Shown here one piece after another: positions 15,531 to 23,299 of a stretch of 64,000 bases of DNA. Every line of letters starts with the position of its first letter. Position 1 is the first letter of the stretch. The notes beneath the pieces are model-generated. The model was not told the origin of the DNA, searched no databases, and saw only the letters and a program-made list of their open reading frames with translations. The position numbers and the translations under genes are program-made. Source of the DNA: an uncultured Bacillota bacterium (GTDB lineage Bacteria > Bacillota > Dehalobacteriia > UBA7702); contig CAKUYE010000006.1 in assembly GCA_934702375.1 (NCBI GenBank), forward strand, positions 1 through 64,000, given 5' to 3'.

Positions 15531-17021
15531 ATGAGAACAAATTATAAAGCCAATACCGGCGTTCGTATGCGTGTATTCTCCGAAGATCAGTGCCGTGAAC
15601 TGGTACTCGCAGCGGAAGAAGCCATGTGGCGTACAGGTACCGATTTTTATGATCCCGAATCCATTGAAATTTTAAGAAAAGCCGGTTGCTGGGTAGACGG
15701 CAAACGCGTCCGTATCCCCGCATACATCACGGAAAGAGCTCTCCGCTCCTGCCAGAAACATGTTGTTCTTTGCAACAGCAGAACCGGTGCCAGAGAATTA
15801 TTCCTTGAAGGCGGCAATGCATATTTCGGCTCCGGCCCCTGCACCCCCTTCACCCGTAACCCCTACACCAACGAACGTCACAGAGCTACCCGCCAGAGTG
15901 TTGGCTGGGCTGCCAAAATCCTCGATGCTCTTCCCAACATTGACTATGCAATGTCCCTTGGTATCGTTCAGGACGTTCCCCTGCTTCTCTCCGACCGTCA
16001 TGAATTTGAACAGTTGATCCTCAACACCGAAAAACCCATTACCGTTGTCTGCAATGACCAGTATGGCCAGGAAGACTGCATCAAGATGGCGGAAATCGTT
16101 GCCGGTGGTGAAGAAGAACTGAGAAGAAATCCCTTCATCTGCCTCTATGCAGAACCCATCTCCCCCGGCGTTCACTGCATCGAAGCTGCTCAGAAACTCG
16201 TATACGGCGCCAAAAAAGGTTTGCCCACCATTTACACTCCCTGCATTATGGCCGGTGGTACGGCTCCTGCCACGATGGCCGGCGTTATGGTACAGGGTCT
16301 CTGCGAAAGCTTGAGCGGTCTTGTACTCTCCCAGTGCACCAGAGAAGGCGCTCCCTTCATCATGGGCGGTGTTTACACCATCCTCGATATGGGCTCCACC
16401 ATCTTCTCCTACGGCGCTCCCGAATTAAGCTTGCTCTTAGCCGGTTTGGCTGACGTAGCTCATTACCTCAACATCCCCATGTTCGGTACCGCAGGCTGCA
16501 CCGACTCCTGCATCATCGACGAACAGGCCGGTATCGAAGCCGCTCTGTCCATGGCAATGACCAACATGTCCGGTGCAAACCTTAACCATGACACCGGTTA
16601 TTCCGAATACGGCACCACCTCCAACCTTGACCTCGTTGTTATTGCTGACGAAGTTCTCGGTATGGCTCGCCGCATCACCGCCGGTATCGAAGTCAACGAA
16701 AAGACCCTCTGCATGGATAAGCTGGAAGCTGCCGGCCCCAAAGGCAGATTTATCCCCGAAGTGGATGAATGGGCTGACGATGAAGACGATGAAGAATTTG
16801 TACCGAAAAACTCCCGGGTGGATTACAAAAACCGCCTCGTAAACCGTGCTGCCAAGGAAATCTGGCAGAAGGCCGGCGGCAAGACCTTGACCCAGGTTGC
16901 CAACGAAAAAGTTCGCGATATCATTGAATACCATGAACCGACTCCCCTTCCCAAAGATGTTGCTGCGAAGATCCGCGATCTCGTAGAAAACGCTGTCGGT
17001 CATATGCCCGGTGAAGACTGA
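15531..17021 (+). CDS. MttB-family methyltransferase 2 (non-pyrrolysine)
   Basis: 496 residues. It is related to the preceding gene and shares its frame (EDQCRELVLAAEEAMWRTG against EDQCEVIVLTAMEILERTG), but is clearly diverged. It has no in-frame amber codon. The C-terminal part has an acidic insertion (EWADDEDDEEF) near residue 420 that the first copy lacks. It starts at ATG 15531, 11 bases behind AAGGAGG and 15 bases after the first copy's stop. The pair may act on two substrates, on successive demethylations, or as a heteromer; nothing in the sequence decides this. Confidence 0.92.
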   Translation: MRTNYKANTGVRMRVFSEDQCRELVLAAEEAMWRTGTDFYDPESIEILRKAGCWVDGKRVRIPAYITERALRSCQKHVVLCNSRTGARELFLEGGNAYFGSGPCTPFTRNPYTNERHRATRQSVGWAAKILDALPNIDYAMSLGIVQDVPLLLSDRHEFEQLILNTEKPITVVCNDQYGQEDCIKMAEIVAGGEEELRRNPFICLYAEPISPGVHCIEAAQKLVYGAKKGLPTIYTPCIMAGGTAPATMAGVMVQGLCESLSGLVLSQCTREGAPFIMGGVYTILDMGSTIFSYGAPELSLLLAGLADVAHYLNIPMFGTAGCTDSCIIDEQAGIEAALSMAMTNMSGANLNHDTGYSEYGTTSNLDLVVIADEVLGMARRITAGIEVNEKTLCMDKLEAAGPKGRFIPEVDEWADDEDDEEFVPKNSRVDYKNRLVNRAAKEIWQKAGGKTLTQVANEKVRDIIEYHEPTPLPKDVAAKIRDLVENAVGHMPGED

Positions 17022-17157
17022 GCCCAAGCATAATGGATCCGCAATGATTCGTTAGCCATAATGAAATGACCTCATTAACCTCTATACTCTTTTTCGTTTG
17101 ATTTACAATATGAATAAAGCTATCTCTGTATGGCTTATATGGAAATAGGTATGGAAT

Positions 17158-17212
17158 TGGGAGCGGTATCGAAGCGGGTAGCTTGTAAACGACATCGCTC
17201 CCTTTCTTTTCC
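17158..17212 (+). terminator. Candidate terminator after the second mttB-like gene
   Basis: GGGAGCG and CGCTCCC enclose a second pair TCG/CGA and are followed by TTTCTTTT. The stem is long-looped and imperfect. It would separate the mttB pair from the hydantoinase-like gene or reduce read-through. Confidence 0.55.
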
Positions 17213-17253
17213 TTCAGTGTATGGTCATTTCAAAATTTTAGGAGGTGTATTTT

Positions 17254-19281
17254 ATGTCACTGGTTCTCGGTATTGATACCGGCGGGACATATACGGATGG
17301 TGTGATCGTAGACCGCAGTCAGAAAAAGATCATTGCCAAAGCAAAATCCCTCACCACCCGTGATGATCTCAGTATCGGTATTACAAAATGTATCAACAAT
17401 ATGGATTTTGACGATTTTTCTTCGGTGGACGTTGTTTCCCTTTCCACGACCTTGGCAACGAATGCCATTGTAGAAGGGCGTGGCTGCGAAGTCGGCCTGA
17501 TCATGATCGGTATGGAGCCCCAAAAGGAACTGCCCGTAACGGAAATTGCTATCGTAAAGGGCGGCCATGACGTAAAGGGAAGAGAACGTCAACCCCTGGA
17601 TGAAGAAGAAGTTCGCGCCGCCATCGAAGGCTTCCGCGGAAAAGTCGATGCCATTGCCATTTCCGGCTATCTCTGCGTTCGCAACCCCGAGCATGAAATG
17701 CGCGTACAGCAAATGGTTCGGGAAATCCTGGATCTGCCGGTGGTATGCGCTCATCATCTGACCCGTTCTCTGGGGATGCACGAGCGCACCGTTACCGCCA
17801 TCCTCAATGCCCGGCTGATGCCTATCATCAAGGAATTGATGGATGCCGTAAAAATCGTTTTAAAAGAAAAGAATATGCATGCCCCCATCATGATCGTAAA
17901 GGGCGACGGCTCTCTTATGGGAGAACAGCAAGCCCAGGAACGGCCTATCGAAACCCTTCTTTCCGGCCCGGCTTCCAGTATTATCGGCGCAACGTTTCTT
18001 GCCAATGAAAAGGATGCCATGGTTCTCGATATGGGCGGCACCACCACCGATATTGCAACCCTGAAAAACGGGATTCCCCGGATTGACGATGAAGGCGCCC
18101 GGGTTGGCGGTTGGCTCACCCGTGTGGAAGCAGCAGCCATCAACACTTACGGCCTTGGCGGCGACAGCTACCTCCAGCTGACCAATGAAGGCACCTTTAA
18201 AGTCGGGCCTCAGCGAGTTTGGCCCATTTGTGTGATCTGCCACCAGCATCCCCATTTGCTTCAGGAGTTGAAGAGTATTCACCTGGATCAATCCTATCCG
18301 CTGCTGTATTCTCAGATCACCGATTGCTTTATGATCCTCAACGAAAAGGAAACGGTAAACCTTTCCGAACGGGAAATGCAGATTCTCGATGTCCTTCGGG
18401 ATGGCCCTCACAGCCTGTTTTATATCTCCGCCCGTATCGGCAGCGAGCTGAACTTCCTCAATTTGGAACGTCTGGTCAATACCGGGGTATTAGGACGTAT
18501 TTCCGTAACCCCCACCGATATTCTCCATGCCACAGGGCAGTATGACCAGTGGTGCGTCGAAGCCTCTCAAGTGGCGGTGACCCTCCTTGCCCAACGCTTC
18601 CGTTTGAATTTTGACGAATTTATCTCCATAGCCAAAAACAGCATCGTCAATGAGCTTTGCTATACCATTCTGCAAACCATTTCCATTCAGGATGGCAACG
18701 ATTTTATTCTGAAGGAAGAAAAAATCGCCCGGTACTTCATTGAAAAACAGTTGGAAGGCTCCGGTGAAAGCAACCTCGGTTTGAAGTTGGAACCCAAAGT
18801 TCCCATCATCGGTATCGGTGCTCCGGTTCGAGCCTGGCTGCCGCCGATGGCGGAAAAACTCAACGCTCGACTGGTGATTCCGGAAAATCCCGAAGTCGCC
18901 AATGCCATCGGTTCCGCAACGGGCCGTATTATGGACAGCGTGAAGATCCACATCAATCCCGGGGAATGTTCCGTAGGCTATGTTCTCCATTCCTCCTGGG
19001 AAATGAAGAACTTTGAAGAGCTGGATGAAGCCGTGGCCTATGCCATTGACTACGCCAAAGTAAAAGCTACGGAAATGGCCAAAGCCGACGGTGCAAAATA
19101 CGTAGAGCTTGTTGTTCATCATAAAGACAATTATGCCAAGGCCAGTATGATCGAAAATGATATTTATGTCGGCTCCGAAGTGGAAGTTATCGCCACGGAA
19201 CGCCCCGAATGGGAACGCACCGAGGAAGATGAGCACTTCTTTGTAGATACCATTGACAGAGGTATGACCTTGAATCATTGA
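17254..19281 (+). CDS. Hydantoinase A/oxoprolinase-family ATPase-like protein
   Basis: 675 residues. The N-terminal hydantoinase/oxoprolinase domain starts LGIDTGGTYTDGVIVD and has STTLATNAIVEGRG near 70. The hydantoinase A core has LSGPASSIIGA near 236 and the phosphate-binding DMGGTTTDIATLKNG near 258, the actin-like ATPase fold. Around 369-428 is a segment that reads like a winged helix (LSEREMQILDVLRDG). No HyuB partner is adjacent, although HyuA enzymes normally need one. In this cluster it could be an ATP-dependent activator of the corrinoid protein, a job usually done by RamA-like Fe-S proteins, or a hydrolase of a substrate. The start is ATG 17254 behind AGGAGGTG. Confidence 0.85.
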   Translation: MSLVLGIDTGGTYTDGVIVDRSQKKIIAKAKSLTTRDDLSIGITKCINNMDFDDFSSVDVVSLSTTLATNAIVEGRGCEVGLIMIGMEPQKELPVTEIAIVKGGHDVKGRERQPLDEEEVRAAIEGFRGKVDAIAISGYLCVRNPEHEMRVQQMVREILDLPVVCAHHLTRSLGMHERTVTAILNARLMPIIKELMDAVKIVLKEKNMHAPIMIVKGDGSLMGEQQAQERPIETLLSGPASSIIGATFLANEKDAMVLDMGGTTTDIATLKNGIPRIDDEGARVGGWLTRVEAAAINTYGLGGDSYLQLTNEGTFKVGPQRVWPICVICHQHPHLLQELKSIHLDQSYPLLYSQITDCFMILNEKETVNLSEREMQILDVLRDGPHSLFYISARIGSELNFLNLERLVNTGVLGRISVTPTDILHATGQYDQWCVEASQVAVTLLAQRFRLNFDEFISIAKNSIVNELCYTILQTISIQDGNDFILKEEKIARYFIEKQLEGSGESNLGLKLEPKVPIIGIGAPVRAWLPPMAEKLNARLVIPENPEVANAIGSATGRIMDSVKIHINPGECSVGYVLHSSWEMKNFEELDEAVAYAIDYAKVKATEMAKADGAKYVELVVHHKDNYAKASMIENDIYVGSEVEVIATERPEWERTEEDEHFFVDTIDRGMTLNH

Positions 19282-19367
19282 CAAAATCGATAAAATGCCT
19301 CTTTCTATCCAATCATTGTTGTTGTGATTTGTTGCTTTAGAGAAAAAATAGAAAGAGAGGGGTAAAG

Positions 19368-20885
19368 ATGGAACAAAAAAATCATTTTTGGAGTCGAATC
19401 GATAAAAAGGTATTTTTTATCGGCGGCATTGTTTGCCTGATCTTTGTCCTTTGGGCGGTGATCTGGCCTGCCGAAGCTGCCAATACCTTTGACCATTGCT
19501 TAAACTTCTTTACACAAAAATTTGGTTGGCTCTATCTTCTCGTTGTTACTTGTTTTGTTGTCTTTTTGGTTTGGTTGTGTTGCAGCAAATACGGAAAGAT
19601 CCCTCTGGGGAAGGACGGTGAAAAACCGGAATATTCTACTCTCAGCTGGTTCTTTATGCTCTTTGCCGCAGGTATGGGTATCGGCCTCGTTTTTTGGAGC
19701 GTGGCCGAACCCATCAGCCATTTTGCTGATCCGCCCTTTGGTACGGCAAATACCGTGGAAGCGGCGGAAACGGCGATGAAATATTCTTTTATGCACTGGG
19801 GGCTTCATCCCTGGGCCTGCTTCGGTGTGGTTGGTTTGCCTCTTGCTTACTTTCAGTTCCGCAAGGGCAAACCGGCCCTCCTCAGCACCTGTCTCATACC
19901 GCTGATCGGCGAAGAAAAAGCCAATGGCGTTCTGGGAAGTATCGTCAATGTTCTGGCCGTTTTTGCCACGGTCTTTGGCGTTGCCACCTCTTTGGGCCTT
20001 GGCGCAATGCAGATCAACAGCGGCTTGCACTATGTTTTTGGCGTGCCCACGGGGAATATCCCTCTGATCATCATTGTCGTTACGGTGACACTGCTGTTTA
20101 TCAGTTCTGCAGTGAGCGGTATCAGTAAGGGGATCAAGATCCTCAGCGATACCAATATGGTGATTGCTGCGGTGCTTCTGGTCTTTGTTTTGATCGTGGG
20201 GCCCACTTTGTTTATCCTTAATTTCTTTATCAGCGCCCTTGGCGATTATTTAAATACTTTGTTTTCGACCTGCACATGGACGGACGCCTTTTCCACCAAC
20301 GAAGGCTGGTTGGGTCGCTGGACCATCTTTTACTGGGCCTGGTGGATCTCCTGGGGGCCTTTCGTCGGCGGCTTTATTGCCCGAATTTCCAAAGGCCGTA
20401 CCATTCGGGAGTTTATTATCGGAACCCTTGTTTGCCCGGTATTACTGAGCTTTGTGTTTATCGGGATCATGGGCGGCTCTGCCCTTTACGGTGATATCAA
20501 TGGTCTTACCGATATTGCCGGGGCTATGGCCGATGATGTTTCTTATGCACTCTTTGCCTTATTGGGGAGTATGCCCCTGGCAAAGGTTACTTCGATCATT
20601 GCTTTGCTGCTGATCAGTGTGTTTTTTATCACCTCTGCCGATTCCTCTACCTTTGTTTGCTCGATGATGACCGCCAAAGGCGTACAGGAACCGCCTAATT
20701 CTCTGAAGATTTTCTGGGGGATTTCCGAATCGGCGGTAGCGATTATTCTGCTGTTGGTCGGCGGTCTTACCTCTCTCCAAACCGCCTCCATCGTTGGGGC
20801 CTTCCCCTTTATGATTATCTGCATTTTGCTGGTATTTTCCTTTATGAAGGCTTTGCGGGAGGATCCCTTAATCCGGGAGAAATAA
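19368..20885 (+). CDS. BCCT-family transporter 2
   Basis: 505 residues with about 12 membrane segments. It carries GIGLVFWSVAEPISHF near 105 and FYWAWWISWGPFVGGFIARIS near 320, which fit the family consensus better than the first copy. It likely imports another betaine-type compound. It starts at ATG 19368 behind GAGAGGGG. Two diverged BCCT genes flanking two diverged MttB genes suggests two related substrates. Confidence 0.93.
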   Translation: MEQKNHFWSRIDKKVFFIGGIVCLIFVLWAVIWPAEAANTFDHCLNFFTQKFGWLYLLVVTCFVVFLVWLCCSKYGKIPLGKDGEKPEYSTLSWFFMLFAAGMGIGLVFWSVAEPISHFADPPFGTANTVEAAETAMKYSFMHWGLHPWACFGVVGLPLAYFQFRKGKPALLSTCLIPLIGEEKANGVLGSIVNVLAVFATVFGVATSLGLGAMQINSGLHYVFGVPTGNIPLIIIVVTVTLLFISSAVSGISKGIKILSDTNMVIAAVLLVFVLIVGPTLFILNFFISALGDYLNTLFSTCTWTDAFSTNEGWLGRWTIFYWAWWISWGPFVGGFIARISKGRTIREFIIGTLVCPVLLSFVFIGIMGGSALYGDINGLTDIAGAMADDVSYALFALLGSMPLAKVTSIIALLLISVFFITSADSSTFVCSMMTAKGVQEPPNSLKIFWGISESAVAIILLLVGGLTSLQTASIVGAFPFMIICILLVFSFMKALREDPLIREK

Positions 20886-20925
20886 ATGGATTTTCCATAA
20901 ATAAGTCACGAAAGGGGTGAACCTC

Positions 20926-21870
20926 ATGAATCGAAAAGGTTATCTGTATGCCCTCATCTCCTCGGTGCTTTTAGGGTTTATGGCCATCCTTGTAAAAATC
21001 GTTTTGGATCGCGGTGTTCCGGTAACGGATGTGATCTTCTTCCGCTTTTTCCTGGCATCGGCAGTGTTGTTGATTTATTTAAAGATTCGGGGTGCATCCC
21101 TTCGTGTGGATCGTCGGCAGCTGCTTCTCCTTATGCTGACGGGCTTGGTGGGTTATGGTGTGATGAACCTGTGCTATTACGGAGCTTTTCTCTTTATTTC
21201 CGTAGGCATGGCCAGTATGATCCACTTTATTTACCCGGTCGTGGCGGTTTTCTTTTCCTGGCTTCTTTACCGTAATCGCTTTGCGGCAAAGATCCATATT
21301 GCTGCCGGCTTTGCCGTTGTCGGTGCGATGCTGATATCCCTTTCGGAATTGGGAAATTTTCATTGGCAGGGGATTGTCCTTGCGATTCTGGCCGGGGTAT
21401 TTTACGGTCTTTGCGCCGCGTTGATGGAACACCCCCGGTTGAAGGTTCTTTCCGGAACCGTCGTTGTATTTTACCTTTCGGTTTTTGCTTTTCTGTTTAT
21501 GCTTGCAGGGGATCTGGTCCGTGGTCGCCATCCTCTGGAGCATATGACATTGTCTTCTTTCGGCATTATGGTGGTCGTTGCGGCGATCTGCACCGTTTTT
21601 GCTCTGATCCTATTTCGCAATTCCATTGTTTATATCGGTTCGGTGCGGGCAACGATCCTTTCCACCATGGAACCGGTTTCTGCGGCTCTTCTCGGTGCGG
21701 TGCTGCTCCGGGAATCCCTTGATTTTTGGTTTGGTGTAGGTTCACTGTTGGTTCTTGTTTCTGTGTTCCTCGTTACCAAAGATCACACGGTCTCTGAATC
21801 CGAGGTCTTGCAGGCCGATTTACCGTCAGAGCCGCAGAGTAGTAATGTTGCTTCATCCAAAGACGGATAA
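20926..21870 (+). CDS. EamA-family (DMT) permease
   Basis: 314 residues with ten predicted membrane segments in two EamA halves. The first half includes FFRFFLASAVLLIYL and the second ends RATILSTMEPVSAALLGAVLL, a conserved stretch in this superfamily. Such proteins export or import amino acids and other metabolites. Standing at the end of the amine cluster, it may export a demethylated product; that is inference. The start is ATG 20926, 8 bases behind AAAGGGG; a GTG at 20917 lies in the ribosome binding site. The last 30 residues are hydrophilic. Confidence 0.88.
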   Translation: MNRKGYLYALISSVLLGFMAILVKIVLDRGVPVTDVIFFRFFLASAVLLIYLKIRGASLRVDRRQLLLLMLTGLVGYGVMNLCYYGAFLFISVGMASMIHFIYPVVAVFFSWLLYRNRFAAKIHIAAGFAVVGAMLISLSELGNFHWQGIVLAILAGVFYGLCAALMEHPRLKVLSGTVVVFYLSVFAFLFMLAGDLVRGRHPLEHMTLSSFGIMVVVAAICTVFALILFRNSIVYIGSVRATILSTMEPVSAALLGAVLLRESLDFWFGVGSLLVLVSVFLVTKDHTVSESEVLQADLPSEPQSSNVASSKDG

Positions 21871-21885
21871 ATACAAACCCCCTTT

Positions 21886-21921
21886 GGCGGTCAGGAATCA
21901 ACAGTTCTTGACCGCCTTTTT
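21886..21921 (+). terminator. Terminator closing the amine-utilisation cluster
   Basis: GGCGGTCAGGA and TCTTGACCGCC pair (one G-U) and are followed by a T-run. It starts 15 bases after the permease stop. Confidence 0.9.
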
Positions 21922-21994
21922 ACAAGATACTTACAATATACACAGTATTGATATTTGCCAATAATAATTCAAAAAAGAAATCGACATAAAAGTC

Positions 21995-22022
21995 TTGACA
22001 TTTTAATGGAAAAAGCTATAAT
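21995..22022 (+). promoter_or_regulatory. Consensus promoter of the pilus operon
   Basis: Perfect TTGACA and perfect TATAAT are separated by 16 bases. The transcript would begin near 22029 and carry the coiled-coil, signal peptidase and adhesin genes. Confidence 0.85.
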
Positions 22023-22103
22023 TACAATAAGATTGGAAGAAGGTTATGATTTTGCATACAAACATTGTATGAAATCATATGTGAATATAAAGGCCGATGG
22101 TGA

Positions 22104-22652
22104 GTGAGGGAAATGACAGATAAAGAATTTCGCAAATTGAATCGAGCGGAGCTGGTGGATATTATCTACGAGCTGCAAAAGCAAAAGGAAGAGTGCGATG
22201 CCCGCATTGAAGACTTGGAAGCCCAACTGGCGGAAAAAACACTGCATATAGAAAATGCAGGCTCTATTGCCGAAGCCTCTCTGGCGCTTAACGGTGTCTT
22301 TATCGCCGCTCAGGCCGCTGCCGACCAATATCTGCAGTCCATCCATGCGGCCAATGAGGAAAATGAAGCCCGACAGGCCGCCGCCGAAGCACACTGCAAT
22401 GAGCTGCAAAAAGCTGCCGAAGCCAAAGTGGAAGCCATGACCGCCGCCGCCGAGGTAAAAGCTGCGGCAACGTTGAACGAAGCCGAAGCCAAAGCGGTGA
22501 ATATGGTAAAAGAAGCCGAAGCTCGTGCCAAAGCCCTGGTGGAGGAGGCCGAAGCTGCCGCCGGCGAAAAGTGGGTGCAGTTTCAGAAAAATGCCGAAAA
22601 CCTTATCAAGGCCCATGATGAGCTGAACCGCTTGATGCAAAGAGGCGAGTAA
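22104..22652 (+). CDS. Alanine/glutamate-rich coiled-coil protein of the pilus operon
   Basis: 182 residues, almost entirely helical, with heptad-rich stretches from about 20 to 175 (KEECDARIEDLEAQLAE). There is no signal peptide or membrane segment, so it is probably cytoplasmic or peripheral. I do not recognise a family beyond a general DivIVA- or ATP-synthase-b-like coiled coil. The start is uncertain: GTG 22104 has AAAGG 10 bases upstream, while ATG 22113 is only a few bases behind GAGGG. It is the first gene of the pilus operon, followed by the signal peptidase after 3 bases, so a role in localising secretion or pilus assembly is possible. Confidence 0.7.
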   Translation: MREMTDKEFRKLNRAELVDIIYELQKQKEECDARIEDLEAQLAEKTLHIENAGSIAEASLALNGVFIAAQAAADQYLQSIHAANEENEARQAAAEAHCNELQKAAEAKVEAMTAAAEVKAAATLNEAEAKAVNMVKEAEARAKALVEEAEAAAGEKWVQFQKNAENLIKAHDELNRLMQRGE

Positions 22653-22655
22653 GCC

Positions 22656-23246
22656 ATGACCAAACAACGAACAACTCCGGTGGAAATCCCCACCATGGAG
22701 CAGATAAAAAACGAACGAAGGCGGCTGCGATATCGGCGGCGCTACAATCGAACCTTGAAAAGCACCGTCGCCGCTCTTATTGTGGTGGCGGCTTTGTCTG
22801 TATTGGTGGCAACCCTTTGGATGCCGGTATTGCAAATCTACGGAAAATCCATGGTACCCACCCTTACCGATGGCGAAATCGTGATCACCGTAAAAAACCG
22901 CCATTTCGATTGCGGCGATATCGTTGCTTTTTACCATGAAAATAAATTGCTGGTGAAACGGTGCATCGCCGGCCCCGGTGATTGGGTGGATATTGATGAA
23001 AAAGGAAATGTATCCGTCAATGAAAAGCCGCTGGATGAGCCTTATCTTCAAACAAAGGCTTTTGGGGAGACTAATATTGATTTGCCGTATCAGGTTCCCG
23101 ATGAACGCTGGTTTTTGATGGGGGACAATCGCGATGTTTCCATTGACTCCCGCAACACCGTTGTGGGCGCTGTCGCCCGGGATCAGATTGTCGGAGAAAT
23201 TGTATTTCGCATTTGGCCGCTAAAGGATTTCGGCCCGGTGCAGTGA
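22656..23246 (+). CDS. Signal peptidase I (pilus-associated, SipA-like)
   Basis: 196 residues. A positively charged N-terminus is followed by one membrane segment at about 38-58 and the S26 catalytic domain outside. The serine box IYGKSMVPTL is near 65, the lysine box LLVKRCIAGPGD near 100 and the MGDNRDVSIDSRN box near 155. Pilus loci of Gram-positive bacteria often carry a dedicated copy needed for pilin processing or polymerisation. It starts 3 bases after the coiled-coil gene. Confidence 0.93.
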   Translation: MTKQRTTPVEIPTMEQIKNERRRLRYRRRYNRTLKSTVAALIVVAALSVLVATLWMPVLQIYGKSMVPTLTDGEIVITVKNRHFDCGDIVAFYHENKLLVKRCIAGPGDWVDIDEKGNVSVNEKPLDEPYLQTKAFGETNIDLPYQVPDERWFLMGDNRDVSIDSRNTVVGAVARDQIVGEIVFRIWPLKDFGPVQ

Positions 23247-23299
23247 AGCATGATATAACAGTAACGTATCATATAATATAAGGAAGGGAGGGATCGCAA

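Noticed and set aside
14046..17021. Pyrrolysine-containing MttB
   Set aside because: Both genes are open over their full length with no in-frame TAG.
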